A stretch of 64,000 nucleotides of DNA from Solirubrobacteraceae bacterium (GCA_029263125.1 JAJCYD010000024.1:1-64000), one strand, 5' to 3'; numbered from the stretch's first letter, positions 45,093 through 56,473 are shown. Numbers and translations are program-made. The notes: generated by a model not told the origin, from the letters alone.

Positions 45093-45726
45093 CGGCCAAC
45101 ACGACGATCAGGCCCACCGCCGCCAGGAACTCCGGCGAGGTGGGCCGGTCGATCGTTCCGCCGAGCGCCGTGTAGGCAAACGTGCCTGGAATGATCCCGA
45201 TAGCCGTCCCGAACAGGTAGCTGCGCGTCCGAACCGACGTGACGCCGGCGGCGTAGTTCAGGACGCTGAACGGAAACAGTGGGATCAGGCGCACGTAGAG
45301 CACGGCCATGAAGCCGTTGCGCGTGATCCAGGAGTCGAGCTTTTGGATGCGCTGTCCGGCGATCTGCTCGACGCGCTCTCGACCGAGGCGGCGGGCGATC
45401 TGAAACGAGAGCATCGCGCCGATCGTGGCGCTGATGACGGTCAGGGTGGTTCCCAGGACGACGCCGAACAGCACGCCACCGGCGGCGGTGAGCACCGTGC
45501 CCGGCACGAGCAGCACGGTCAGGACGACGTAGAGGACGACGTAGACGATCGGCCCGGCGACTCCCGCCGATCGCACGGCATCCTCGACACCGCTCTTGCT
45601 CGGTCCGCCGATCGCGATCGCCGTACCGGCTCCGGCGATCAGCACGAGCGCGAGGATCGCGAACCGCACGCGCGGCGAGGTCAGCACGCGCATCAAGGTG
45701 CTGCGCCGCTCCGTGTCGGAGCTCAA
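45013..45726 (-). CDS. VTT-domain (TVP38/TMEM64, DedA-like) membrane protein
   Basis: The 237-residue protein carries the VTT signature: LLVPGTVLTAAGGVLFG, TIGAMLSFQIARRLGRERVE, YVRLIPLFPFSVLNYAAGVT and YLFGTAIGIIPGTFAYTALGG, with about six helices. Members are proposed lipid scramblases or polyprenyl-phosphate recyclers. The start is TTG 45726 (an ATG at 45693 is an alternative). A possible 12-codon leaderless ORF ends 6 bp upstream. Its C-terminal coding end overlaps the convergent small membrane gene by 80 bp. Confidence 0.88.
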   Translation of the reverse strand: MSSDTERRSTLMRVLTSPRVRFAILALVLIAGAGTAIAIGGPSKSGVEDAVRSAGVAGPIVYVVLYVVLTVLLVPGTVLTAAGGVLFGVVLGTTLTVISATIGAMLSFQIARRLGRERVEQIAGQRIQKLDSWITRNGFMAVLYVRLIPLFPFSVLNYAAGVTSVRTRSYLFGTAIGIIPGTFAYTALGGTIDRPTSPEFLAAVGLIVVLAVTAPLIQRVARRRGAGPESEDDDGPS

Positions 45727-45732
45727 GTGCGG

Positions 45733-45771
45733 TCAGCCGCGCTGGTCACACGACACTGGGGGTATCTGCAC
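45733..45771 (-). CDS. Candidate 12-codon leaderless leader ORF upstream of the VTT gene
   Basis: TACTCT (minus strand, 45779-45784) is exactly 7 bp before a GTG at 45771. That GTG opens a frame encoding VQIPPVSCDQRG and stops 6 bp before the TTG start of the VTT gene. The spacing matches the leaderless signal seen before many real genes here. A 12-codon frame can easily arise by chance, so this is only a candidate. The rest of the 191-bp gap (to 45917) shows nothing I recognise. Confidence 0.25.
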   Translation of the reverse strand: MQIPPVSCDQRG

Positions 45772-45917
45772 AATGCACAGAGTACCTGCCACCTTCTCCT
45801 TGCCGCGCCCCCTCTCTGGGTTCGGAAGGTGCTCCGAGCCGGGGGTCAGGCTATGGCCGGGAACTTCGTCGTTGACCGCGCCTGTAGCGGCAATCGGCCA
45901 TCCGCGAGCAGGCCGGC

Positions 45918-46229
45918 TCAGCAGTCCATGACGCGTGCCATCGCGCGGCAGAACTCCGGCCATCGATGCGCTTCGACGTGCCCGGCACGGCGAAGCAGCC
46001 GTTGGACTGAAACCAGCTGGACGTTGTCCAAGCTGGCCACGCTGCCGTCGCGCACGCCCTCGGCCGAACCCATGGGGACCTCCGTCGCGAGGCCGCGAAC
46101 TGTGCTCGTGATCGGCGCGATCACGACCCGAGACAACAACGACGCAACGCTTGATCGAGTGAGCAGGACCACAGGCCGCACCTTCTCAAGGTCCGCCCAC
46201 CAGACCTGGCCATGACCGATCTCGCTCAT
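45918..46229 (-). CDS. mazF: MazF/PemK-family toxin (mRNA endoribonuclease)
   Basis: The 103-residue protein fits the MazF fold: GHGQVWWADLEKVRPVVLLT, then SRVVIAPITSTVRGLATEVP, and DGSVASLDNVQLVSVQRLL, with the conserved Arg and Thr/Ser of the active site. It starts in an ATGA overlap with the antitoxin gene, the normal antitoxin-toxin order for mazEF. Free MazF cleaves mRNA and stops growth. Confidence 0.9.
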   Translation of the reverse strand: MSEIGHGQVWWADLEKVRPVVLLTRSSVASLLSRVVIAPITSTVRGLATEVPMGSAEGVRDGSVASLDNVQLVSVQRLLRRAGHVEAHRWPEFCRAMARVMDC

Positions 46230-46501
46230 TGCCGGCGCCGCGCGTCAGCCAGCGCAAGCACCTCGGCGGGGACTTCACCGTCATACGGAAGGTCTGGCCC
46301 GGTCGGTGCCGTCCACGACAGATCGGGATCCGCGTCGTAGGGATGATCGGCCAACGCTGCACGCTCCTGCTCGCCCAACAGCTCACGCAGCAGGGAGTTC
46401 AGCGCCTGGTCAAGCAGCTGGCTGTCGCGGGCCCCGGTGAGGCGTCGAACGCGCTCTAGCCTGGCACCATCAACTGTGGCAGATACGCGAACACGACTCA
46501 T
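46226..46501 (-). CDS. Ribbon-helix-helix antitoxin of a MazEF module
   Basis: The 91-residue protein has an N-terminal ribbon-helix-helix (RVRVSATVDGARLERVRRLT, then SQLLDQALNSLLRELL) and an acidic, proline-rich C-terminal tail (DADPDLSWTAPTGPDLPYDG) that should wrap the toxin. TATGAT (minus strand, 46508-46513) lies 6 bp before the ATG, giving a leaderless transcript; RHH antitoxins usually autorepress at such promoters. The pair sits between the VTT gene and uvrA. Confidence 0.85.
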   Translation of the reverse strand: MSRVRVSATVDGARLERVRRLTGARDSQLLDQALNSLLRELLGEQERAALADHPYDADPDLSWTAPTGPDLPYDGEVPAEVLALADARRRQ

Positions 46502-46546
46502 GGCACGATCATAGCGCGCTCGTGGCCCCAGCAGGCCCGCTGCATC

Positions 46547-49450
<2,904 letters not shown>

Positions 49451-49456
49451 CCCATC

Positions 49457-49482
49457 ATTGTAGGGAGGCGAACAGACGTTCG
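49457..49482 (-). promoter_or_regulatory. uvrA promoter with SOS (LexA) box
   Basis: On the minus strand, TACAAT (49457-49462) is the -10, 6 bp from the uvrA GTG. CGAACGTCTGTTCG (plus-strand coordinates 49469-49482) matches the actinobacterial/Gram-positive LexA consensus CGAAC-N4-GTTCG perfectly and overlaps the spacer/-35 region. LexA binding would block RNA polymerase, so uvrA should be DNA-damage inducible. No lexA or recA is in the window. Confidence 0.8.
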
Positions 49483-49524
49483 GAAGCGGCGGATCCCGCA
49501 CGTTGCGCGGTTTCGCGCGGCGGG

Positions 49525-50364
49525 TCAGCCGTCGACGGTGGCGTACACCTCTTCCAGCAATCCGGCACGATCGGCGAGGACGAAGTTGTTCGCCAGGTAG
49601 CGATCGGTCTCTTCGCGCGTCTGGCCGTTGAGCGCCATGTTGAGCGCGATCAGGCGCGCACCCTCCACGTCGTCGTGCTCCTCGGCGCGCGCCGCCTTGG
49701 ACGGCGACTGCGCCCGCGATGTCGCCGGCGCCGATTCGGGCTCGGGATCGGGCTCGGGCTCGGGCTCGAACTCTGGGGCAAAGACGTCGACCGCCTCGGG
49801 CGGGTCCCCAGGCAGCGGGCCGCTCTCCTGCGGCCCACCGACCGCCTCGTACAGGTCGCTCATCGTGCTCGACACGAGATACAGGTCGGCGCCGACGCGA
49901 TTGGCCCCGGTGCGCAGCGAGTCGACGAGCGCGCCCAGCTCGCTCTCCATCGCGTCGACGCGCTGCAGCATCAGCGAGGTGGCCTCATGAACCTGGCCGA
50001 TGTGCTCCTGCGACCGCACGATCGCCTCGTCGCGAATCCGCTGCGCGTCGCCGGCGGCATCCTCTTGCACCTGCTCGGCCCGCTCGCGCGCCTCGGTCTC
50101 GATCGCCGCGGCGGTCAGCTCGGCGGCCTCCACGATCGCCTGCACCTGCACGCTGGCAACCGAGGCCAGAGATGCGGCTGGTGTGGTCTCGGGGGCGGCG
50201 CCGGGCGCCCGCACGAATGCTGACGCGGGCTCGGACTTCGCGCGCTGAAGCGCCTCGACCTCGGTCGCGATGCTGCTGAGATGCGCATCGACGCTTGCGG
50301 GCTCATAGCCGCGGCGGCCGATGGGGAAGTCTCTTTTCTCGATGGACTGCCGGTCCAGGGCCAA
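49525..50364 (-). CDS. DivIVA-like coiled-coil protein
   Basis: The 279-residue protein opens with the DivIVA-type motif [20 protein letters not shown] (residues ~13-32). It continues in a long helical/coiled-coil region rich in Ala and Glu (~70-175), an acidic Pro-rich linker ([17 protein letters not shown]), and a helical C-terminus ([38 protein letters not shown]). DivIVA proteins mark curved membrane and recruit wall-synthesis factors. The TTG start has GGAGG 5 bp upstream, so this gene is leadered. It follows mutY by 38 bp. Confidence 0.75.
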   Translation of the reverse strand: MALDRQSIEKRDFPIGRRGYEPASVDAHLSSIATEVEALQRAKSEPASAFVRAPGAAPETTPAASLASVASVQVQAIVEAAELTAAAIETEARERAEQVQEDAAGDAQRIRDEAIVRSQEHIGQVHEATSLMLQRVDAMESELGALVDSLRTGANRVGADLYLVSSTMSDLYEAVGGPQESGPLPGDPPEAVDVFAPEFEPEPEPDPEPESAPATSRAQSPSKAARAEEHDDVEGARLIALNMALNGQTREETDRYLANNFVLADRAGLLEEVYATVDG

Positions 50365-50402
50365 CGGGACCTCCGTAAGTCAACTCGGGCGAAGCCGTGA
50401 GC

Positions 50403-51233
50403 CTAGCGCGAGAGTCCCACGCCCGTAGCGTCGACCGTCACGAGACCGTCGCGCTGGAGTGCTTGTAGCACACGAGTCATGCGCTCGGCCGAGATGTCCG
50501 ACGGCAGTCCGGCGCCTGACGCCAGGCCGGAGATCACGCGTCCCCGAACCCACCGATCGGAGTCCTCGAAGCGCTCGCCGGTCCCGCGCGCGGCTCTCGG
50601 CGCGGTCACGACAAGGCCATTCGACGGACACCACTGCGCCGCAGGACAGCCGTCACAGCGCGGCGCCCGAGCCCGGCAATGCACGGCGCCCAGCTCCATC
50701 GCGGCCTGGTTCCAGTCGGCGTGGCGGTGTTGCGGGAGCAGCGACTGCGGGGCCGTCTGCAGCCGCGCCGCCATGCGCCGGACGTTCGTGTCGACGGCGG
50801 CGATGCGCTCGCCGAAGGCGAAGGACGCTACGGCGGCGGCGGTGTACGGGCCGACCCCTGGAAGCGATCGCAGACCTGCCGAATCGCGCGGCCAGCCGTC
50901 ACGAGCGATGATCGTGGCGGTCTCGCGCAGGCGCAGCGCGCGGGTGTTGTAGCCGAGTCCGACCCATGCGCTCAGCACGTCGCCGAGCGGTGCCCGCGCG
51001 AGCGCGGCGGGCGTTGGCCAGCGCTCCAGCCAGCGCTCGTAGTAGGCGACGACGCGCGCAACCTGCGTCTGCTGGGCCATGACCTCGGAGACGAGGATCG
51101 CGTATGGGTCGCGCGTGCGCCGCCACGGGAGGTCGCGGCCGTTGGCGTCATACCACCGCAGGACCGCGTCCTGAAGCAGGGCGAGGCTCAACGGACGGCT
51201 TCGCGGACCCGAGGTTTGCATCGACGTCCGCAC
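50403..51233 (-). CDS. mutY: A/G-specific adenine glycosylase (short actinobacterial type)
   Basis: The 276-residue enzyme has the HhH-GPD core (LPWRRTRDPYAILVSEVMAQ, WVGLGYNTRALRL, LPGVGPYTAAAVASFAFG, AAVDTNVRRMAARL) and the 4Fe-4S ligands in CRARAPRCDGCPAAQWC (C-x6-C-x2-C-x5-C). The NUDIX-like C-terminal domain of E. coli MutY is absent; instead ~65 residues (FEDSDRWVRGRVISGL and on) form a winged-helix-like tail. It removes A opposite 8-oxoG. It starts 8 bp after uvrB, so the two repair genes are cotranscribed. ATG 51221 is an alternative start. Confidence 0.93.
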   Translation of the reverse strand: MRTSMQTSGPRSRPLSLALLQDAVLRWYDANGRDLPWRRTRDPYAILVSEVMAQQTQVARVVAYYERWLERWPTPAALARAPLGDVLSAWVGLGYNTRALRLRETATIIARDGWPRDSAGLRSLPGVGPYTAAAVASFAFGERIAAVDTNVRRMAARLQTAPQSLLPQHRHADWNQAAMELGAVHCRARAPRCDGCPAAQWCPSNGLVVTAPRAARGTGERFEDSDRWVRGRVISGLASGAGLPSDISAERMTRVLQALQRDGLVTVDATGVGLSR

Positions 51234-51241
51234 GCCCGTGC

Positions 51242-53260
51242 TCAGGCGGGCGCCTCGTTGGCCTGAGCCGTCGCGAGATCGCGACGCAGGTCGCGGATCT
51301 CGTCGCGGATGCGGGCGGCGTGCTCGAACAGCAGCTCCTCGGCGGCGGCGAGCATCTCCTCCTCGAGCTCGACGATCGTCTGCTCGAGCTCCGACAGCGT
51401 CATCGCCTCGGTCGCGGCGCGCTTGCGGCGGCGCTTGCCCTTGCCCGGCACCTTGGACTCCGACTGCAGGAACTCGGCGATGTCCGAGATGCCCTTGACG
51501 ATCGTGGCCGCCGTGATGCCGTGCTCCTCGTTGTAGGCGAGCTGGATCGCGCGGCGGCGATCGGTCTCCCCCAGCGCGGCGCGCATGGCGTCGGTCTCCT
51601 TGTCGGCGTACATGAGCACCGTGCCCTCGATGTTGCGAGCCGCCCGGCCGATCGTCTGGATCAGTGAGGTCTCCCCGCGCAGGAAGCCCTCCTTGTCGGC
51701 GTCGAGGATCGCGACGAGCGAGACCTCTGGCAGGTCCAGGCCCTCGCGCAGCAGGTTGACGCCGACGAGCACGTCGTACTCGCCGAGTCGCAGGTCGCGG
51801 ATGATCTGGATCCGCTCGAGCGTGTCGATCTCCGAGTGCAGGTAGCGGACCTTGAAGCCCATCTCCAGGAGGTAGTCGGTGAGGTCCTCGCTCATCTTCT
51901 TGGTCAGCGTGGTGACGAGCGTGCGCTCGGAACGGTCCACGCGCACGCGGATCTCGTTCATGAGGTTGTCGATCTGGTTGCGCGTCTCGCGCACCTCGAC
52001 GACGGGATCGACGATGCCCGTCGGGCGCACGATCTGCTCGACGACGCGGCCGGAGTTGGCCTTCTCGTACTTGCCGGGGGTCGCGGACACGAAGACGAGC
52101 GTCGGCGTGATGCCGAGGAACTCGTCGAACTTCTGCGGGCGGTTGTCCAGCGCGCTGGGCAGTCGGAAGCCGTAGTCGACGAGCGTCTGCTTGCGCGAGC
52201 GGTCGCCCTCGTACATGCCGCCGATCTGCGGCACCGTCTGGTGGGACTCGTCGAGGAACGTCACGAAGTCCTCTGGGAAGTAGTCGATCAGGCAGTACGG
52301 GCGGGCGCCGGGCTCACGGCCGTCGAGGATCCGCGAGTAGTTCTCGATGCCGTTGCAGAAGCCCATCTCGCGCAGCATCTCCATGTCGTATTGGGTGCGC
52401 TGGCGCAGCCGGTGGGACTCCAGCAGCTTGCCTTCGGCCTCCAGCTCGGCGGTGCGCTCGTTGAGCTCCTGCGCGATCCCGGCCACGGCCGCCTCGATCG
52501 AGCCGTCCTTGACGTTGTAGTGGGTGGCGGGCCACACCGCGACATGCTCGAGGTCGTCGGCGATGAGCTCGCCGGTGAGTGGATCGAAGTGCTGCAGGCG
52601 CTCGACCTCGTCGCCGAAGAGGGTCGCGCGGAAGGCGGTTTCCTCGTAGGCGGGGAAGACCTCGAGCGTCTCGCCTCGCACCCGGAACGTGCCACGACCT
52701 AGCGCCGTGTCGTTGCGCGTGTACTGGATGCTGACGAGCTTGCGCAGCAGCGCGTCGCGGTCGATCACGTCGCCCTTGCGCAGCACCTGCATGTTCATCT
52801 CGTAGGTCTCGGGCGACCCGAGGCCGAAGATCGCCGACACCGACGCGACGATGATCACGTCCCTGCGCGCGAACAGCGCGGCCGTCGCGGCGTGGCGGAG
52901 GCGGTCGACCTCCTGGTTGATCGCCGAGTCCTTCTCGATGTAGAGGTCGCGCGACGGGACGTAGGCCTCGGGCTGGTAGTAGTCGTAGTAGGAGACGAAG
53001 TACTCGACGGCGTTGTCGGGGAAGAACGTGCGGAACTCGTTGCACAGCTGCGCGGCGAGCGTCTTGTTGTGCGCGAGCACGAGCGTCGGACGCTGCAGCT
53101 CGGCGATGACGCCGGCCATCGTCATCGTCTTCCCGGTCCCCGTCGCGCCCAGCAGCGTCGTGAAGCGGTCGCCGGCGCGGACGGTCTCGGCGATCTGCTT
53201 GATCGCGTTCGGCTGGTCGGCGGCCGGCGTGAACATGTCGTCGAGCTTGAAGGCCGGCAC
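51242..53260 (-). CDS. uvrB: Excinuclease ABC subunit B
   Basis: The 672-residue helicase-like protein has Q-like [17 protein letters not shown], Walker [14 protein letters not shown] (~38-50), the beta-hairpin [21 protein letters not shown] (motif II), [20 protein letters not shown] (motif V), QTIGRAARN (motif VI) and the C-terminal UVR domain [20 protein letters not shown]. It verifies damage delivered by UvrA. TACCCT (minus strand, 53269-53274) is 8 bp before the GTG. No LexA box is seen here, unlike uvrA. Confidence 0.97.
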   Translation of the reverse strand: MPAFKLDDMFTPAADQPNAIKQIAETVRAGDRFTTLLGATGTGKTMTMAGVIAELQRPTLVLAHNKTLAAQLCNEFRTFFPDNAVEYFVSYYDYYQPEAYVPSRDLYIEKDSAINQEVDRLRHAATAALFARRDVIIVASVSAIFGLGSPETYEMNMQVLRKGDVIDRDALLRKLVSIQYTRNDTALGRGTFRVRGETLEVFPAYEETAFRATLFGDEVERLQHFDPLTGELIADDLEHVAVWPATHYNVKDGSIEAAVAGIAQELNERTAELEAEGKLLESHRLRQRTQYDMEMLREMGFCNGIENYSRILDGREPGARPYCLIDYFPEDFVTFLDESHQTVPQIGGMYEGDRSRKQTLVDYGFRLPSALDNRPQKFDEFLGITPTLVFVSATPGKYEKANSGRVVEQIVRPTGIVDPVVEVRETRNQIDNLMNEIRVRVDRSERTLVTTLTKKMSEDLTDYLLEMGFKVRYLHSEIDTLERIQIIRDLRLGEYDVLVGVNLLREGLDLPEVSLVAILDADKEGFLRGETSLIQTIGRAARNIEGTVLMYADKETDAMRAALGETDRRRAIQLAYNEEHGITAATIVKGISDIAEFLQSESKVPGKGKRRRKRAATEAMTLSELEQTIVELEEEMLAAAEELLFEHAARIRDEIRDLRRDLATAQANEAPA

Positions 53261-53292
53261 GACGGCTCAGGGTAGCGGCGGTCCCGGCCACC

Positions 53293-53413
53293 AGGCGTCC
53301 GCAATTCGCCCCCGCACACGGGTCGTGGCGTCGCATTGGCGGCATCCGCCACCCAAACGCCACGACCACGCTCGGGGCGGCGGTGGGGGGCGAACTTCGC
53401 GGTCTTGGCGCCT
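53293..53413. repeat. Long nested inverted repeat between uvrB and the AbiEi-like gene
   Basis: Five pairs of arms are nested around one centre (~53344). TGGCGG/CCGCCA lies at 53337-53342 and 53346-53351 with a 3-nt loop; GGTCGTGGCGT/ACGCCACGACC at 53321-53331 and 53357-53367 (11 bp, perfect); TTCGCCCCC/GGGGGCGAA at 53305-53313 and 53386-53394; CCGC/GCGG; and AGGCG/CGCCT at 53293-53297 and 53409-53413. It fills most of the 163-bp divergent intergenic region. It could form a cruciform, act as an operator for the AbiEi-like protein, or be a miniature-element remnant. Confidence 0.7.
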
Positions 53414-53423
53414 AAATGGCGGT

Positions 53424-54341
53424 ATGAGCCACTTGTACGCCACGATCGCGCGGACGGCCGCGCGCCAGCACGGACGGGTCAGCACCGGCGACCTGCGAGC
53501 GGCGGAGGTCGATCCGCACAGGACGAAGCGCTGGGTGGCCGACGGCCGCCTGATCCGGGTGCACCGCGACGTGTACGCAGTGGGCCACCGAGCCCCCTCG
53601 GCGCTCGCCGAGGACATGGCGGCGGTGCTCGCATGCGGCACGGGCGCCGCCCTGAGCCATCGCTCGGCGGCGTACCATATGCGGCTGTTGCCAGCCCGTC
53701 CGCGGATGCCCGAGGTCACCGTTCCCACGACGGGCGGGCGTCGGCGCCCCGGCATCGTGATTCACCGCGTGCACAGGCTGCCCCAACAGGACACGGACAC
53801 CTTCAACCGCATCGCGATCACGACGGTGCCGCGGGTGCTGCTGGACCTCGCGCCACGGCTGGACTCGATCACGCTGGGCCGCGCGTGTCACGAGGCCTGG
53901 GTGCGCCACCGGGTCAGGCCGGCGCTCGTCGAGGCGTGCATCGCGCGCAACCCCACCAAGAAGGGCGCCGCCAAGCTGCGGCTGGCGCTCGGGTCCGACG
54001 TCACGCTGAGCATGCTCGAGGACGGGTTCCTCGCGCTGCTGCGCGCGAACGCGATCGCCAAGCCCCGCACGAACATCGACCGCTTCGGCGACAAAGTCGA
54101 CTGCCACTGGCCCGAGCTGGGCCTCACCGTCGAGCTGCACAGCTACCGCTTCCATGCCTCTCGCGCGGCCTTCGAGAAGGACCTGGCGCGACGCCGGCGC
54201 TCCGAGCACGTCGCGTTCAGCTACGGCGACGTCTTCGAGCGCGGGCCGCAGACGATCGGCGAGCTCCGTCAACGAATGGCGAAGTCGTCGAATCCCTCGG
54301 GCTCGGTGGTCGTCACGTCGAGATCGCGGACGGACGCGTAA
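53424..54341 (+). CDS. AbiEi-like winged-helix protein with DUF559/Vsr-like C-terminal domain
   Basis: The 305-residue protein has an N-terminal HTH of the AbiEi antitoxin type (RQHGRVSTGDLRAAEVDPHR, KRWVADGRLIRVHRDVYAVG), a middle ALSHRSAAYHMRLLP segment, and a C-terminal endonuclease-like domain (KVDCHWPELGLTVELHSYRF, then FEKDLARRR). In DUF559 the VELDGYRFH glycine follows the acidic residues; here it reads VELHSYRFH, so catalytic activity is doubtful. No AbiEii toxin is adjacent. Its last 73 bp overlap the convergent acyP gene. Confidence 0.7.
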   Translation: MSHLYATIARTAARQHGRVSTGDLRAAEVDPHRTKRWVADGRLIRVHRDVYAVGHRAPSALAEDMAAVLACGTGAALSHRSAAYHMRLLPARPRMPEVTVPTTGGRRRPGIVIHRVHRLPQQDTDTFNRIAITTVPRVLLDLAPRLDSITLGRACHEAWVRHRVRPALVEACIARNPTKKGAAKLRLALGSDVTLSMLEDGFLALLRANAIAKPRTNIDRFGDKVDCHWPELGLTVELHSYRFHASRAAFEKDLARRRRSEHVAFSYGDVFERGPQTIGELRQRMAKSSNPSGSVVVTSRSRTDA

Positions 54342-54544
54342 GCCGGACCCGAGCGGCACCACAGCACGAGCTCCGCCACCGCGTCCGGCGTTCCCTCCAG
54401 ATGCGCCTCCACGCTGCCGTCGCGACGGTTGCGAACCCAGCCGGTCGCGCCGGCCCGCCGCGCCTCCCGCCCCAGGCTGGCGCGAAAGAAGACGCCCTGC
54501 ACGTCCCCCGACACGACGACCTTGCGCGCAACCGCGGCGGTCAC
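54269..54544 (-). CDS. acyP: Acylphosphatase
   Basis: The 91-residue enzyme has the acylphosphatase signature VSGDVQGVFFRASLG with catalytic Arg21, and GWVRNRRDGSVEAHLEG with catalytic Asn39. It hydrolyses acyl phosphates. It starts in an ATGA overlap with the HAD phosphatase gene and its 3' end overlaps the convergent AbiEi-like gene by 73 bp, so both products depend on shared sequence. Confidence 0.93.
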   Translation of the reverse strand: MTAAVARKVVVSGDVQGVFFRASLGREARRAGATGWVRNRRDGSVEAHLEGTPDAVAELVLWCRSGPAYASVRDLDVTTTEPEGFDDFAIR

Positions 54545-55176
54545 CGTGCCAGCAGACCGGGAAGCTCAGCCATGTCCGCGAAGGGCTCACCACCGGCCGC
54601 CCGCATCTCAGCCGTCGAGGAGTGCCGCGTGAAGGCCAGCACGCGCATCCCCGCCGCGATCGCCGCCTGGACTCCGGGCAGGCTGTCCTCCACGACCGCC
54701 GTCGTGGCCGGATCGAAGCCCATCCGCTCGGCCGCGTGCAGGAACAGGTCGGGCGCGGGCTTGCCGGCCGCGACCTCGCGAGCGCTGAAGATCCGGCCCT
54801 CGAAACGCTCCCACAGGCCGGTCGTGCGCAGCGTCACCGCCATCTTGTGATGCGGCCCGCTGGAGGCCACGCACGACGGCAGCGTGATGCGATCCAATGC
54901 CGCGATCACGCCCGGCACGGGTTCGAGGTCGCGCGCGAAGACTTCCTCCACCTCGCGGTAGTAGCGCGCCGCGAGATCCGGCGGCGGCGAAGGGGCATCC
55001 CAACCACCCACGATCGTCACGACGGACTCCAGCGATCGCCCGCGGAACTCGCGCATGCAGTCCTCGTAGGTCATCGGGATCCCGGCGTCGGTCAGCAGTC
55101 CCGCGAGCACGCTGTTGGAGATCAGCTCGCTGTCGACGAGCACGCCGTCGCAGTCGAAGATCACCGCCGTGGTCAC
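54541..55176 (-). CDS. HAD-superfamily phosphatase (beta-phosphoglucomutase-like)
   Basis: The 211-residue protein has the HAD motifs: IFDCDGVLVDSE with nucleophile Asp8 and acid Asp10, SCVASSGPHHK (motif II), AGKPAPDLF (motif III Lys) and VVEDSLPGVQAA (motif IV). The cap is the small helical type of the beta-PGM/CbbY group. The GTG at 55176 has TAGCCT (minus strand, 55184-55189) exactly 7 bp upstream. It is cotranslated with acyP. The substrate is probably a small phosphorylated metabolite. Confidence 0.9.
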   Translation of the reverse strand: MTTAVIFDCDGVLVDSELISNSVLAGLLTDAGIPMTYEDCMREFRGRSLESVVTIVGGWDAPSPPPDLAARYYREVEEVFARDLEPVPGVIAALDRITLPSCVASSGPHHKMAVTLRTTGLWERFEGRIFSAREVAAGKPAPDLFLHAAERMGFDPATTAVVEDSLPGVQAAIAAGMRVLAFTRHSSTAEMRAAGGEPFADMAELPGLLAR

Positions 55177-55186
55177 CTCGACGAGG

Positions 55187-56473
55187 CTATCCGCTCTCCG
55201 GTCCCTCGCCGGCGCGACGCAGCAGCTGCTCGATCTCGGCGAGGTGCAGGCGCACGCCGGCCGCCATCGCGTCGAGCAGCTCGCGCGCGGCTTCGATCCC
55301 GCCGCTGGCATTCGTCAGCTGGGTCTTGATGCGGCGCACGTCATCCATCGCGCCGAGCGCGCGCTCGACCTCGGCGCGCACGGCGGCCGGATCGACCGTC
55401 TCGTCGGCCCCTCGGTTCATCAGGATTCGCGCGCGCGCCAATCCGTATGCCACCTCGAGCGCGAGCCGCGAGTCCTCCTCGTCGTCGTAGACGACGAACA
55501 TCTTGTCGCCGTTGAACTCGCGCAGCGGGCGCGTGCGCGCCGGCAGCTTGTCCTCCGACGGCACGACGAAGATCGCGAAGTCCGCGCCCCGCGTGTCCAT
55601 CGCCTCGTCGAGCTCGGCCAGCGCCTTGTTGCGCGAGAGCTGGGAGTTCTTTGCCTCGAACACGATCCGTCCGCGCGACGGCCCGGCGCAGGCGTCGATC
55701 GCGACGACGACATCGCCCTTGCGACCGCCCTCGCCGCGGATGTCGCCGACGGCCTCGCAGTCGTCACCCTGGGCGGAGGCGATGGCGTCGATCGCCACGA
55801 CCACGGCCTCCTCGTAGGAGCGCCCCTTCGCGGTGCCCTTCTCGGCGACGGCGGCGATCTCCGCGAGCTTCTGCTTCTCCGATCGCAGCGAGGAGATCTC
55901 GAGCTTCATCGACTCGAGCTTCTCGGACATCGCGCGCAGCGTGTCGGCCTGCTGACCGGCGATCTGCCGCGTCGCCGCGAGGTGGGCGTTCTGGAATCCG
56001 GCGAGCGGGTTGGCGTCGCCGTCGGCGGAGAACTGCTTGCGCAGGTCCTCGCGCATGCGCACGGCGACCTCGTCGAGCACCGCCTTCATGCGGTGCTGCA
56101 CGGCCACGGACGACTCGTCGCCGAAGTGCCGTGCCAGCGCCTTGGTGACATGCCCGTGCTCGGGTCCGAAGACCTCGTCGACCTTCTCGTCCAGGCGCTC
56201 GGCGACGCGGCGCGCGCGCTCGACGAACGACGCGTCGAGCTCGCGGGCCGTCTTCTCGAACTCCGCGCGGACGAACTCGGCGTTGGCGCCCGTCACCTCG
56301 CGGTCCAGGATCCGGGCCCCGATCTCGATCGCCTCGGTGACGAAGCGCGCGGCATCGTCGCGCTCGGAGGCAAGGCGCACCGCCGTCTCGTCCTCGACGA
56401 CGAGCTGGTCGATCGACAGGCGCCCGTTGTGGACGTAGACCTGCGTGATGGGGAGGCGAGTGGCGGCTTCCAT
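55187..56473 (-). CDS. Coiled-coil protein with PD-(D/E)XK nuclease-like domain (DUF2130-like)
   Basis: The 428-residue protein has a helical N-terminal half with a coiled coil near 175-215 (MSEKLESMKLEISSLRSEKQ). A domain at ~217-310 follows with GRSYEEAVVVAID, GRKGDVVVAID (Asp254) and RIVFEAKNSQLS (Glu273-x-Lys275), the spacing of a PD-(D/E)XK endonuclease core. RGADFAIFVVPSED follows as in DUF2130. The C-terminus is helical. The architecture suggests a DNA- or nucleotide-associated protein. The exact role is unknown; no restriction or defence genes adjoin it. Confidence 0.7.
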   Translation of the reverse strand: MEAATRLPITQVYVHNGRLSIDQLVVEDETAVRLASERDDAARFVTEAIEIGARILDREVTGANAEFVRAEFEKTARELDASFVERARRVAERLDEKVDEVFGPEHGHVTKALARHFGDESSVAVQHRMKAVLDEVAVRMREDLRKQFSADGDANPLAGFQNAHLAATRQIAGQQADTLRAMSEKLESMKLEISSLRSEKQKLAEIAAVAEKGTAKGRSYEEAVVVAIDAIASAQGDDCEAVGDIRGEGGRKGDVVVAIDACAGPSRGRIVFEAKNSQLSRNKALAELDEAMDTRGADFAIFVVPSEDKLPARTRPLREFNGDKMFVVYDDEEDSRLALEVAYGLARARILMNRGADETVDPAAVRAEVERALGAMDDVRRIKTQLTNASGGIEAARELLDAMAAGVRLHLAEIEQLLRRAGEGPESG

